Shown piece by piece: positions 34,653 to 43,874 of a DNA stretch of 64,000 bases (positions are counted from its first letter, which is position 1; every line of letters starts with the position of its first letter). The position numbers and the translations under genes are program-made. Source of the DNA: Sinorhizobium terangae (GTDB taxonomy: Bacteria > Pseudomonadota > Alphaproteobacteria > Rhizobiales > Rhizobiaceae); assembly GCF_009601505.1 (NCBI RefSeq), contig NZ_WITC01000121.1, positions 1 to 64,000 on the forward strand. Direction: 5' to 3'. The notes under the pieces are model-generated. The model worked only from the letters and a program-made list of their open reading frames with translations. It was not told the DNA's origin and searched no databases.

Positions 34653-35237
34653 ATGAAAACCGAAATAAAACTTGTCGATTACCTGGCTTCGCGCAGGTCC
34701 ATCCCCGCCTTCCAGATGGGCCCTCCCGGGCCGAGCAAGGCGGAGGTCGAGGAGATGCTGAAGCTCGCTTCGCGTGTGCCGGACCACGGCAAGCTCGCGC
34801 CCTGGCGCTTCATCGTCTACCGCGGTGAGGAGAGGGCGCGTATCAGCGCCGAACTGAAGAAGATGGCGCTCACCACTAGGCCGGATCTGCCCGAGGACCT
34901 GATCAAGGTGGAAGAGACGCGGCTCACGCGTGCTCCGGTCGTCGTCGCTGTGGTCAGCAAGGCCGCACCGCACTTCAAGATCCCGGAATGGGAACAGGTG
35001 ATGTCGGCGGGCGCTGTCTGCCTCAACCTGCTGATGGCCGCCAATGCACTCGGTTACGCCTCCAACTGGCTCACCGAGTGGTTTGCCTTCGACGAGAGGG
35101 CCTATCCTCTCCTGGGTGTCGAGCCGGGCGAAAGGGTCGCCGGGTTCATTCATATCGGCACGGCCATGGTGCCGCCGACCGAACGGCCGCGGCCGGAACT
35201 CGCCGATATCGTCACCTGGGTCGGAGAGGAACGCTGA
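34653..35237 (+). CDS. Nitroreductase-family protein (YdjA-like)
   Basis: A 194-residue FMN-dependent oxidoreductase. The N-terminal SRRSIPAF is the FMN-phosphate contact, [19 protein letters not shown] and [23 protein letters not shown] are typical of the small YdjA-like group, and GFIHIGTA closes the fold. It reduces nitro or quinone-like compounds in relatives; the physiological substrate is unknown. Its stop overlaps the next start by one base (TGATG), so it is translationally coupled to the flavin reductase-like gene. Confidence 0.92.
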   Translation: MKTEIKLVDYLASRRSIPAFQMGPPGPSKAEVEEMLKLASRVPDHGKLAPWRFIVYRGEERARISAELKKMALTTRPDLPEDLIKVEETRLTRAPVVVAVVSKAAPHFKIPEWEQVMSAGAVCLNLLMAANALGYASNWLTEWFAFDERAYPLLGVEPGERVAGFIHIGTAMVPPTERPRPELADIVTWVGEER

Positions 35238-35839
35238 TGTTCTACGACACGGCCGCGAACCGGCATGGCCTTCCCCACGATCCCTTCAAGGCCATCGTCT
35301 CGCCGCGGCCGATCGGCTGGATCGGCACTCGGGCCGTGGACGGCTCGCAGAACCTCGCGCCCTATTCTTTCTTCAACGCGATCAGCGACCGTCCGAAGCT
35401 CGTGATGTTCTCCTCGAGTACCTACAAGGATTCCGTGCGCAACATCGAGGAAACCGGCGAGTTCACAGCGAGCTTTGCGAGCCGCAACCTGAGTGCCGCC
35501 GTCAATCTGACTTCGGTTGCCGCACCGCACGGCGAAAGCGAGTTCGGAATCGCAGGCTTGACGCCGGTCGAGGGCACGCTCGTCAAGGCGCCCTTCGTCG
35601 GCGAGGCTTTCGCGGCGCTCGAATGCAGGATGACGGAAATATTCCGGCCCAGGGGTCTCGATGGTGTGGCTTCCGAAAGCTACGTCGTCTTCGGAGAGGT
35701 TGTGGGCATTCATATCCGTGAAGAAGCCATACGCGACGGCCGGTTTGACCCAGCGATTGTCCGGCCGCTCGCCCGGCTCGGCTACATGGACTACTGCGAT
35801 GGCGGCGACGTCTTCGAAATGATCCGGCCCCGACGCTGA
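35237..35839 (+). CDS. Flavin reductase-like (FMN-binding split barrel) protein
   Basis: A 200-residue protein with the flavin reductase-like domain: KAIVSPRPIGWIGT, NLAPYSFFNAISDRPKLVMF, TGEFTASFASRNLSAAVNL and ALECRMTEIF. These motifs bind FMN. Members act as flavin reductases or oxidoreductases. The ATG shares its A with the nitroreductase stop codon, so both flavoproteins are made together and may share a substrate or redox chain. No specific reaction can be assigned. Confidence 0.92.
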   Translation: MFYDTAANRHGLPHDPFKAIVSPRPIGWIGTRAVDGSQNLAPYSFFNAISDRPKLVMFSSSTYKDSVRNIEETGEFTASFASRNLSAAVNLTSVAAPHGESEFGIAGLTPVEGTLVKAPFVGEAFAALECRMTEIFRPRGLDGVASESYVVFGEVVGIHIREEAIRDGRFDPAIVRPLARLGYMDYCDGGDVFEMIRPRR

Positions 35840-35869
35840 AACCATATCACTGTCCGCGCAGCGCTAGCT

Positions 35870-36607
35870 CTATCGGTCGACGCCAGCAGAGTTCCGAGAC
35901 GACAGCGAGGCGGGATCGAGCAGGGCGACCTGCCGCGACGACTGTGCGGCCACGGCCGAAAAGCCGTTCCTCGCACTCGTCGCGCAATATCGTCTGACGA
36001 CGGCCTCGTCGTTGGCGTCCCCCGGCAACACGTCATAGGCGGCAATGCCGGCCTCGCATGCCCTGAGCACAACCGCGGCGCGGCCGGCGACAATCACCGG
36101 TGCCGCGTCCATTTCCTCGGAGGGCAGGGCGCAGCCGGCGGATTCGGCGAGCAATGCCGCGCTGAAGATGACCCCCTTGAGGCGTGGCGAAACGCCTTTC
36201 AGCGAGTTGGGAGACAACACGCTTTCCGGCGTTGCATACTCCGCCAGAATTTCTAGGCTCCCCTCCGCGATGCCGGCGATCGCTTCGGCAACCTTCAACT
36301 GCACATCCAGCTTCTGGACATCGGCGGGTCCGCGACATCCAGCAAGGACGATACCGTCGATCCTCGACGCAAGGACTCCATCGAGGTCCGCCTCGGTGAT
36401 GTTCTCGACCGGTCCGATGCGGACGAAGCGGAGCCACGAGGCCGTACGGGCGGGGGCCGCCTCCGAAGCCATATCCCGCATGTCGCCTCCACCGGTTGCG
36501 TCGAAGACGATGGCTTGAATTGCACCGAGGATATCCGCCTCCGGGAGCGGTGCGGATGCCGGCAGATAGAGCAGCGGCTTCATGGCTTGCTGGCGGTTAA
36601 CAGACAT
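35870..36607 (-). CDS. CitE/HpcH-aldolase-family protein, divergent
   Basis: A 245-residue TIM-barrel protein related to the beta subunit of citrate lyase. The start MKPLLYLPASAPLPEAD matches the family opening, but the usual PGDSERKL is lost; the metal-binding DLEDAV region reads VFDATGGGD, and the PK of VLPKVE is missing (VLAGCRGPADV). The later block GVSPRLKGVIFSAALLAESAG keeps the fold. It is shorter than typical members (about 280). Loss of these residues suggests altered or absent lyase activity. It is divergent from the DUF2336 gene. Confidence 0.75.
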   Translation of the reverse strand: MSVNRQQAMKPLLYLPASAPLPEADILGAIQAIVFDATGGGDMRDMASEAAPARTASWLRFVRIGPVENITEADLDGVLASRIDGIVLAGCRGPADVQKLDVQLKVAEAIAGIAEGSLEILAEYATPESVLSPNSLKGVSPRLKGVIFSAALLAESAGCALPSEEMDAAPVIVAGRAAVVLRACEAGIAAYDVLPGDANDEAVVRRYCATSARNGFSAVAAQSSRQVALLDPASLSSRNSAGVDR

Positions 36608-36679
36608 GGTGAACCAATCTTAAACCTTTGACCGCTAGGCTTCGAACATTGGGGCTGTTCGGTGTCTAGTGGGGCGTAG

Positions 36680-37819
36680 GTGATCATACAAGCATTTCTT
36701 CGCTGGGCGGAAACGGCGAGAACGAGCGATCGCGCCCGCGCCGCAAGCGCACTGGGGCGCGCCTACATCGAGGCCGGGACGAACGGGATCGACCGGCGCG
36801 CCGCCGAAATGGCGATGACCTTCCTGCTCGATGATCCTTCGCCGAGAGTGCGACACGCCCTGGTCGAGGCGCTTGCCGACTGCTCCACGGTTCCGCGTGC
36901 CATAATCGTGGCGCTCGCGGAAGACCAGCCCGAGATTGCCTATGTCGCCATTTCCCGCTCACCGGTATTGACCGATGAAGACCTCGTTGATCTGGCCGCG
37001 CGGGGAACGGCCGAGACGCGCGCCTTGATCGCGGCGCGCAGCACCGTGTCCCGCTCCGTCGCTGCGGCTATCGCGGAAATCGGCGGCGAGGAAGAGGCGT
37101 TGATCCTGCTTGAGAACGAAGGCGCAATGCTGACGCGCTGGTCGCTGAAGAGGATAGCCAGCCGTCTTGGCGATGCAGCGCCCGTCCGCGATCGGTTGCT
37201 GGCACGCGCCGACCTGCCGAGCGAGGCCCGCCATGCGCTTGTCGAGAAGGTCGGCGCCGCGCTCACGCTTTGCGGACTCGTGCAAGCCGCGATCGGGGAG
37301 GGGCGGGTGCAGCGCGCTGCCCGAGAGGCCTGCGACATGGCGGCACTCGTCATCATCGAGGCAGCCTCGCAAAAGGAGTTGCCTGAACTCGCCGCCCATC
37401 TGCGCGAGGCAGGTCGCTTGACGCCCGCTTTCCTCCTGCACGCACTTTGCAGCGGCAGAACGGAATTCTTCTCCGCCGCAATCGTCGATCTTTCCGGTGT
37501 CGCGGAGAAGCGCGTCCGGGCGATCCTTTCAGGCGGCCGCGTGCACCCGATCCGCGCCCTGTTCGAAAGTGCTGGGCTCGGGAGGGACGTGAGCGAGGCT
37601 TTCGCGGAGGCCGTGCTTCTCTGGCGAAGGGACCTGGGCGAAGCCGCGGACGGCACACCGCAATCGGTCGCCGCCGCTCTGCTTTCCTTAATTCGCCGGC
37701 AGTCGAGACCTTCGGCAGGCTTGTGCGCGATGGCCGAGCTCGTGGAACGCCTTGCCTTCGCTGAACAGCGGCAAAAGGCTCGCAACTACGCGCTGCTGGC
37801 CGCCCGACATGCCGCTTGA
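36680..37819 (+). CDS. DUF2336-domain protein
   Basis: A 379-residue alpha-helical protein of the alphaproteobacterial DUF2336 family. The sequence is Ala/Leu/Arg rich with HEAT-like helix pairs (RVRHALVEALAD, EDQPEIAYVAISRSPVLTDEDL, RALIAARSTVSRSVAAAIAEIG). The start is GTG at 36680 with GGGGCG upstream. No membrane segment or catalytic motif. A protein-interaction role is likely from the fold; nothing in the neighbourhood points to a partner. Confidence 0.88.
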   Translation: MIIQAFLRWAETARTSDRARAASALGRAYIEAGTNGIDRRAAEMAMTFLLDDPSPRVRHALVEALADCSTVPRAIIVALAEDQPEIAYVAISRSPVLTDEDLVDLAARGTAETRALIAARSTVSRSVAAAIAEIGGEEEALILLENEGAMLTRWSLKRIASRLGDAAPVRDRLLARADLPSEARHALVEKVGAALTLCGLVQAAIGEGRVQRAAREACDMAALVIIEAASQKELPELAAHLREAGRLTPAFLLHALCSGRTEFFSAAIVDLSGVAEKRVRAILSGGRVHPIRALFESAGLGRDVSEAFAEAVLLWRRDLGEAADGTPQSVAAALLSLIRRQSRPSAGLCAMAELVERLAFAEQRQKARNYALLAARHAA

Positions 37820-37847
37820 GCACTTCGGTCGGGATTGGCTGAAAGGA

Positions 37848-38282
37848 TCAGTCGCCGAAACGGCGTGCCACCCAGGAATAACCATCCTCGATGTAGTGGA
37901 CGGGCGCGCTGACGATCGCCTTTAGCCTCTCCCGATCCGGAACGGCACCAGTGAGCAGTGCTAAGGCGCGCTTCGGCATGCCCGGCTTCGCTTCAATCGC
38001 CTGCGGTTGCGCTGGTGTTTGTGGTGGCAACGGAGACGTCTGCTGTGGGGCGGCGCTGTCCGGTTGAGGGACGGCGGATGCCATCATGTCCGGTCCCGAA
38101 GTCTCGCATACAGCAACGACGACCGGATAGTTGTTGTTGGAAAACTTGGCCAGTTCCTGCTCGGATTCCGTATCGCAATGGGCGATCGACTGCCAGTTGC
38201 CCTTGACGGTCGAGATATAGTGGCACTGGCTGACATTGTCGTCGCAGCCGAGGATGGTCATGACGATGAGCGCGGCTTTCAT
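37848..38282 (-). CDS. Hypothetical Cys-containing protein
   Basis: A 144-residue protein. The N-terminal third has four cysteines (ILGCDDNVSQCHYI, IAHCDTESE, VAVCETSGP) and a weakly hydrophobic start that is not a clear signal peptide. The middle is Pro/Gln-rich and disordered; the C-terminal 40 residues end HYIEDGYSWVARRFGD. The first 60 residues look like a small conserved rhizobial domain I have no name for. It is convergent with the DUF2336 gene. Confidence 0.65.
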   Translation of the reverse strand: MKAALIVMTILGCDDNVSQCHYISTVKGNWQSIAHCDTESEQELAKFSNNNYPVVVAVCETSGPDMMASAVPQPDSAAPQQTSPLPPQTPAQPQAIEAKPGMPKRALALLTGAVPDRERLKAIVSAPVHYIEDGYSWVARRFGD

Positions 38283-38485
38283 GGTCTCTCCGGTCTTTGA
38301 GCGGGCTGCGGCTGCACGATCTGGTCGTTGTTATGACTGACTGATTCTTTCCGGAGTGGGGCAAAGTTATTGCGCCAGCGGAAAAAATTGTTGCCGCTTG
38401 TTACCGGTTTTGAGATCCCCGACCGCAATCCTGCGTCATTTGTCGTATTGGACAGTCCGGAACACCGCGCTATCCATTGCCACGC

Positions 38486-38992
38486 ATGTCGCTACACAAG
38501 ACTTCTTTCAAGGAATTGAAATTGACCGCTGTCATCGTTGCCGAGGAAAGCCCCCGCCAGCCGGCCGTCGTGCGCCTGCTCGAATTGTCCGATGCCTACG
38601 CGGCATCGCTTTACCCTGCCGAAAGCAATCACCTTGTCGATCTCTCCACGCTGGAAAAGCCGACCGTTTCCTTTTTCGTCGCGCGGCGCGACGATGAAAT
38701 CGTCGGCTGCTGCGCGCTCGTGGAAGCAGGGGACGGCACGGCTGAAATCAAGCGGATGTTTGTCGATCCCGAAGCGAGGGGCCTCAAGATCGGCAAACTT
38801 CTACTTGCCGCCCTTGAAGCCAAGGCCGAGACGCTCGGGCTGGTCGCAATCCGGCTGGAGACCGGCATCTACCAGCCGGAGGCGATCGGCCTCTACAAGG
38901 CGCTCGGCTACGTGGAACGTCCGCCGTTCGGGAGTTATCTGCCCGATCCCTTGAGCCTGTTCATGGAAAAGCCGGTCCGGCAGACCGCCTGA
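38486..38992 (+). CDS. GNAT-family N-acetyltransferase
   Basis: A 168-residue acetyltransferase. The acetyl-CoA-binding motif A reads KRMFVDPEARGLKIGKLLLAAL (R/Q-x-x-G-x-G/A type), followed by AIRLETGIYQPEAIGLYKALGY as motif B. Substrate unknown; similar small GNATs modify small molecules or N-termini. The ATG at 38486 is the first plausible start; a TTG 30 bases downstream, with AAGGA before it, is an alternative. It is convergent with parE. Confidence 0.88.
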   Translation: MSLHKTSFKELKLTAVIVAEESPRQPAVVRLLELSDAYAASLYPAESNHLVDLSTLEKPTVSFFVARRDDEIVGCCALVEAGDGTAEIKRMFVDPEARGLKIGKLLLAALEAKAETLGLVAIRLETGIYQPEAIGLYKALGYVERPPFGSYLPDPLSLFMEKPVRQTA

Positions 38993-39042
38993 GCACAACG
39001 GCGCGTCCGGATCGGACGCGCATGCAGTCGGCGATGCTTTGC

Positions 39043-41106
39043 TCAGATGTCCAGATTGTCGGCGAAAACGGCACGTTCCTGTATGAAGCGGAAGCGGGCG
39101 TCGGCTTTGGTTCCCATCAGATTGTCGACAGCCTCGCGCGTGCCCTCGAAATCCACGTCGTCGATCTCGACCTTGAGCAGCGTCCGGTTAGCCGGATCCA
39201 TGGTCGTTTCCTTGAGCTGCGCAGGCAGCATCTCACCGAGACCTTTGAATCGCCCGACTTCAACCTTGCCGCGGCCGTTGAACTCGGTGCGCATCAGCTC
39301 TTCGCGATGCGCATCGTCGCGCGCATAGAGCGTTTTCGAGCCCTGGCTCAGGCGATAGAGAGGCGGGACCGCGAGGTAGAGGTGGCCGCCTCGGATGAGC
39401 TCCGGCATCTCCTGATAGAAGAAGGTGATGAGCAGCGACGCGATGTGCGCGCCATCGACGTCGGCGTCGGTCATGATGATGACGCGCTCATAGCGCAGGT
39501 CCTCATCCCGGTATTTCGATCTCGTGCCGCAGCCGAGCGCCTGGATGAGATCGGCGATCTGCTGGTTGGCGCTGAGCTTTTCGCGCCCGGCGCTGGCGAC
39601 GTTCAGGATCTTGCCGCGGAGCGGCAGGATGGCCTGGTTCGCGCGGTTGCGCGCCTGCTTTGCCGACCCGCCTGCCGAGTCACCCTCGACGATGAAGAGT
39701 TCCGCCCCTTCCGCCGTGTTCTGCGAGCAGTCGGCGAGCTTGCCCGGCAGCCGCAGCTTGCGCACCGCCGTCTTGCGGTTGACTTCCTTTTCCTTGCGCC
39801 GGCGAACACGCTCCTCCGCGCGCTCGACCACCCAGTCGAGAAGCTTCGCAGCCTCCGCCGGATTGTCGGCGAGGTAGTGGTCGAAGGGATCGCGCAGGGC
39901 GTTTTCGACGATGCGCTGCGCCTCGACGGTCGCCAGCTTGTCCTTGGTCTGGCCGACGAATTCCGGCTCCCGGATGAACACGGAGAGCATGCCGGCCGCC
40001 GATATCATCACGTCGTCCGTGGTGATGATCGCCGCCCGCTTGTTCTGGGTCAGCTCCGCATAGTTCTTGAGCCCCTTGGTGAGCGCAATGCGGAAGCCCG
40101 CCTCGTGCGTTCCGCCTTCCGGGGTCGGGATCGTGTTGCAGTAGGAATGCACCTGCTGGTCGCCGCCATACCAGGTGACAGCCCACTCAAGCGAACCGTG
40201 GCCGCCGGATTTTTCCGACTTGCCGGCAAAGATTTCGCGCGTGACGGTGAATTCCTTGCCGAGCGTCGCGGCGAGATAGTCCTTCAGCCCGCCCGGGAAA
40301 TGGAAGACCGCCCTGTCCGGGATCTCCGAACCTTCCGGCAACAGCGATGGATCACAGGACCAACGGATTTCGACGCCGCCGAAGAGATAGGCCTTGGAGC
40401 GGGCCATGCGGAAAAGCCGCGCAGGCTCGAAATGTGCATGCGGTCCGAAGATCTGCGGATCCGGATGGAAGCGCACTTTCGTGCCGCGACGGTTGTGAAC
40501 GTCGCCAAGATCCTCGAGGCCCCCTTGTGGGATCCCGCGCGAAAAGCGCTGACGGTAGAGCTTGCGGTTGCGCGCGACCTCGACCTCGAGAGAGTCTGAC
40601 AGCGCGTTCACGACCGAGACACCGACGCCATGCAGACCGCCGGAGGTTTCGTAGGCCTTGCCGTCGAACTTGCCGCCGGCGTGCAGCACCGTCATTACCA
40701 CTTCGAGCGTCGATTTGTTCGGGAACTTCGGATGGTTCTCGACCGGGATGCCGCGGCCATTGTCGGTGACTGTCAGGAAACCTTCGGCATCGAGGCTGAC
40801 CTCGATGAAATTCGCGTGTCCCGCGACCGCCTCGTCCATCGAGTTGTCGATGACTTCGGCGAAGAGATGATGCAGCGCCTTTTCGTCGGTACCGCCGATA
40901 TACATGCCGGGACGGCGCCGCACTGGCTCGAGGCCCTCGAGCACCTCGATCGCCGAGGCGTCGTAGTCGCTGCCGTCGCTGCTTCTCGGTGCAGGGCGCG
41001 GTGCTTCGCCGCCGGTCGGTGGCGCCGGCTTGCGCGCAGGCGCGTTGGCTTCCGCCGACTTCGGCTTCGGGGGCATTGCGGAAAAGAGGTCGCTGCTGTC
41101 GTCCAT
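39043..41106 (-). CDS. parE: DNA topoisomerase IV subunit B
   Basis: The ATPase subunit of topoisomerase IV, which with ParC decatenates daughter chromosomes. The 687-residue protein has an N-terminal low-complexity tail of about 60 residues, a GHKL ATPase domain (GLEPVRRRPGMYIGG, EVIDNSMDEAV, DNGRGIP, GGLHGVGVSVVNALS), a transducer domain, and the TOPRIM domain with LFIVEGDSAGGSAKQ and DADVDGAHIASLL. It is shorter than GyrB (about 800), which supports ParE. The parC gene is not in the window. The ATG at 41106 has a weak ribosome site. Confidence 0.96.
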   Translation of the reverse strand: MDDSSDLFSAMPPKPKSAEANAPARKPAPPTGGEAPRPAPRSSDGSDYDASAIEVLEGLEPVRRRPGMYIGGTDEKALHHLFAEVIDNSMDEAVAGHANFIEVSLDAEGFLTVTDNGRGIPVENHPKFPNKSTLEVVMTVLHAGGKFDGKAYETSGGLHGVGVSVVNALSDSLEVEVARNRKLYRQRFSRGIPQGGLEDLGDVHNRRGTKVRFHPDPQIFGPHAHFEPARLFRMARSKAYLFGGVEIRWSCDPSLLPEGSEIPDRAVFHFPGGLKDYLAATLGKEFTVTREIFAGKSEKSGGHGSLEWAVTWYGGDQQVHSYCNTIPTPEGGTHEAGFRIALTKGLKNYAELTQNKRAAIITTDDVMISAAGMLSVFIREPEFVGQTKDKLATVEAQRIVENALRDPFDHYLADNPAEAAKLLDWVVERAEERVRRRKEKEVNRKTAVRKLRLPGKLADCSQNTAEGAELFIVEGDSAGGSAKQARNRANQAILPLRGKILNVASAGREKLSANQQIADLIQALGCGTRSKYRDEDLRYERVIIMTDADVDGAHIASLLITFFYQEMPELIRGGHLYLAVPPLYRLSQGSKTLYARDDAHREELMRTEFNGRGKVEVGRFKGLGEMLPAQLKETTMDPANRTLLKVEIDDVDFEGTREAVDNLMGTKADARFRFIQERAVFADNLDI

Positions 41107-41359
41107 GGGGTCGTTCAGATCGTTCCTATCGTCTGGCGTCGCGAAGGCCCATAGCAAGTGCTGGACGCTGCCGCCATCTCTGTGTCGCGCGAATCACCCG
41201 AATTTTGCCAGAGTCTTGCGCCAGGCGCGAACAAAAGGCGAATTCCGGTATCTTGAGCAGGCAGAATACCGTAAGAGCGTGGGCAATCTGTTTCAGTGTT
41301 GCTTTGCGGAAATGGCGATGGCAAGGCATCTACCGAACGAGGGAGGCCGTCGGCTGATT

Positions 41360-42247
41360 ATGTCCACAACTGTTTTTTCCGTCGGGCGCTTGATGGCCGC
41401 GCTTCTTTTTCCAAGCTTTCTCGTTGTCGCCTTCGCTGCCGAGGCAGCGGCGCTGAAGCCATACAAGGACGAACTGTTCGCCTATGGCAACGTGCTTGAA
41501 GAGGCCGATGGCGGCGATTTCCGCGTCATCGACTACAAGGAACTGCGTGATATCAACGAGCGCGACCAGATCCCGGAACGGCGCGTCAAGCGTGCCTATG
41601 TCTCGCTCGGCGTCAAGAGCGCGCAGGTCAACGAGACACTCGACCTTGGCGGACGGCGGCTCGATGTCATGCGCGTTGGCCCCGATCGCGGTGCGGCATT
41701 CACGGTGATTTTCATCCACGGCCGCGGCGGCGACCGGCGTCTTGGTGCCAACGATTTTTCCTTCGGCGGCAACTTCAATCGCCTCAAGAATCTCGCCGCC
41801 GCCAATGGCGGCACCTATTATGCGCCCAGCGTTCGGTCCTTCGATGCGGAAGGTGTCGCCGACATCACGGCCCTCATCCGGTTCGCCGCCGAGCGCTCCG
41901 GCGGCCGGCCGGTCGTGCTTTCCTGCGCCTCGATGGGGAGCTTCATCTGCTGGGGCGTCGCACGCGAACAGTCAGCGGTTGCGGCGCTCGGAGGCATGAT
42001 GATCATGGGCGGTGCCGTCGATCCGAACTTTGCAAAAAGCGCCGCCTATAAGGCGAGATTGCCGATGTTCTTCAGCCATGGCAGCCTCGACAGCGTCTAT
42101 CGTGCCGAGGATCAGGTGGGTCTCTATCGCTCGCTCAAGGCCAAGGATTATCCGACGCGGTTCGTGTTGTTCGAGACGGGGTCGCACGGCACACCGGTTC
42201 GCATGACCGACTGGCGCGATGCGCTGAACTGGATCGCCAGCCGATAG
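41360..42247 (+). CDS. Alpha/beta hydrolase, secreted
   Basis: A 295-residue predicted periplasmic hydrolase. A signal peptide (LMAALLFPSFLVVAFAAEA) precedes the hydrolase domain: strand and oxyanion region FIHGRGGDRRLGANDFSFGG, nucleophile elbow SCASMGSF (Ser in C-x-S-x-G), and the C-terminal catalytic His probably in ETGSHGTPV. The frame is open far upstream, but the ATG at 41360 begins the signal peptide. It lies divergent from parE and 11 bases before the FAD-oxidase gene, so the two may be co-transcribed. Substrate unknown. Confidence 0.85.
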   Translation: MSTTVFSVGRLMAALLFPSFLVVAFAAEAAALKPYKDELFAYGNVLEEADGGDFRVIDYKELRDINERDQIPERRVKRAYVSLGVKSAQVNETLDLGGRRLDVMRVGPDRGAAFTVIFIHGRGGDRRLGANDFSFGGNFNRLKNLAAANGGTYYAPSVRSFDAEGVADITALIRFAAERSGGRPVVLSCASMGSFICWGVAREQSAVAALGGMMIMGGAVDPNFAKSAAYKARLPMFFSHGSLDSVYRAEDQVGLYRSLKAKDYPTRFVLFETGSHGTPVRMTDWRDALNWIASR

Positions 42248-42258
42248 AATGGATCAGC

Positions 42259-43572
42259 ATGAAGATGGTAGAGTTGGGCGGTTCCAACTGGATCGGGCGT
42301 CGGCCGCAACGGACCGTGTCGCCGGATGATTTCGAGGATCGGATCGGCACGATCGAACCGATGGCATACCTGCCTTTGGGCAGTGGCCTGAGTTTCGGCG
42401 ACTGCCGCAGCAACGATCGCGGCACTCTCATTGACGGTTCGAGACACAACCGCATCCTGTCCTTTGATCCGGGAACGGGCCGGATCTCGTGCGAGGGCGG
42501 CGTCACCCTCCATGACATTCTTCTGCGAGCGATCCCGCACCGCTTCTTTCTGCCGGTCACACCGGGTACTGCTTTCGCGACAGTCGGCGGTGCCGTCGCC
42601 AATGATGTCCACGGCAGGAACCATCACGCACGCGGCGCCTTCGGCAATCATGTCCAGCGCCTTACCCTCTTGCGTTCGACCGGCGAGCGGCTGGTTTGCT
42701 CAGCCGAGGAAAACGCCGACTTCTTTGCCGCGACCATCGGGGGCATGGGGCTGACGGGCCTGATCCTTGACGTCGACCTTCAGCTCATGAAAGTGCCGTC
42801 GCCGCATATCCAGCGGCATGTGATCCGCTTCGGCAATCTCGACGAATATTTCGCACGCGTCGAGCGCGTCGATGAAGAGCATGAATACTCCATTGCCTGG
42901 ATCGACCAGCTCGCGACCGGGCGTCGGATGGGAAGGGGCGTATTTCTTGCCGGCGACCACGCAGATGGATCCTGCGAGTTGCCAGACGTTCCCAAGAGAT
43001 TGCCGCTTTCGGTGCCGTTCGCGCTTCCATTTAATCCCCTGGACACGATGACGATGAGGGCCGTGAACGAATACCGTTTTCGTCGGGAAAGGCCCGCCGA
43101 GACCGTGTCGACCGTTACATGGAGCTCCTACTTCTATCCGCTGGACGCGATCGGCTCCTGGAATCGGCTCTATGGCCCAGGGGGGCCGTGCCAGCATCAG
43201 AGTGTCTATCCTTCGGAGAATGCGCCCGAGATCACGGCACGGCTATTGGAAGCAGCGCGGCGCGCTGGGCATGCTTCGTTCCTGACGGTGCTGAGACGCT
43301 TTGGAGACATCGTCTCGCGCGGCCTTCTTTCCTTCGCACGACCCGGCTTCGCCCTGACATTGGATTTTGCCAATCGCGGTGAAGCAACATCCAAGCTCCT
43401 GGACGAGCTTGACCGCATCGTGGTGGACGCCGGGGGCGCCGTAAATCCATGCAGCGATTTCCGCATGAGCCCGCAGACCTTCGCAGCATCTTTCCCCTGC
43501 TGCGCAAAGCTGGAAGCCTTGCGCGATCCGGCAATGATGTCGGATTTCTGGCGGCGCATTGCCCATATCTAG
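42259..43572 (+). CDS. FAD-binding oxidase (DprE1-like)
   Basis: A 437-residue flavoprotein of the FAD-linked oxidase (PCMH) type. The FAD-binding half has YLPLGSGLSFGDCRSNDRGTL and GTAFATVGGAVANDVHGRNHH, with GGMGLTGLILDVDLQL; the C-terminal substrate domain ends in a short helix. Pattern and length resemble decaprenylphosphoryl-ribose oxidase DprE1 and alditol oxidases. A rhizobial DprE1-like enzyme could act in arabinose-containing polysaccharide synthesis, but no DprE2 gene is adjacent. It follows the hydrolase gene by 11 bases; a repeat element begins just after its stop. Confidence 0.85.
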   Translation: MKMVELGGSNWIGRRPQRTVSPDDFEDRIGTIEPMAYLPLGSGLSFGDCRSNDRGTLIDGSRHNRILSFDPGTGRISCEGGVTLHDILLRAIPHRFFLPVTPGTAFATVGGAVANDVHGRNHHARGAFGNHVQRLTLLRSTGERLVCSAEENADFFAATIGGMGLTGLILDVDLQLMKVPSPHIQRHVIRFGNLDEYFARVERVDEEHEYSIAWIDQLATGRRMGRGVFLAGDHADGSCELPDVPKRLPLSVPFALPFNPLDTMTMRAVNEYRFRRERPAETVSTVTWSSYFYPLDAIGSWNRLYGPGGPCQHQSVYPSENAPEITARLLEAARRAGHASFLTVLRRFGDIVSRGLLSFARPGFALTLDFANRGEATSKLLDELDRIVVDAGGAVNPCSDFRMSPQTFAASFPCCAKLEALRDPAMMSDFWRRIAHI

Positions 43573-43575
43573 CGG

Positions 43576-43677
43576 GGATAAGGAAAAGTGTACGCGGTTT
43601 TCCGCCCGCATCCCGCGCTGGCTTCTTGCAACCGATCACGATGATTTTAGGTCGACCGACCTTAAAACATCGTGATC
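43576..43677 (+). repeat. Second repeat family, copy B, with 44-bp palindrome
   Basis: The left part (AAAAGTGTACGCGGTTTTCCGC, CCGCATCCCGCGCT) matches the copy at 29208. The right part, 43634-43677, is a near-perfect palindrome with arms GATCACGATGATTTTAGGTC and GACCTTAAAACATCGTGATC around a 4-base centre. It follows the FAD-oxidase stop by a few bases. Confidence 0.8.
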
Positions 43678-43874
43678 CAAGGCGCGACCATGCGACGGCT
43701 CCCGGCTTTGGCCAAGGCCCGAACTTTACCAAAATGTAATCGATTGTCCGTGTCCTCGAAAGGCGGCATCTGTTAGCCTCGGATGTGCCGGAATTTCATT
43801 GCGTGGCTCGATGCCCGACAGCGCGATCGACATGGACCGATACACGCGACGGCTGTCACTTGAATGGTGCAGAC

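Noticed and set aside
39001-39021. GCGCGTCC / GGACGCGC inverted repeat between GNAT and parE
   Set aside because: Resembles the inner arms of the mosaic element but has no core sequence and no T-run; too short to count as a copy or terminator.
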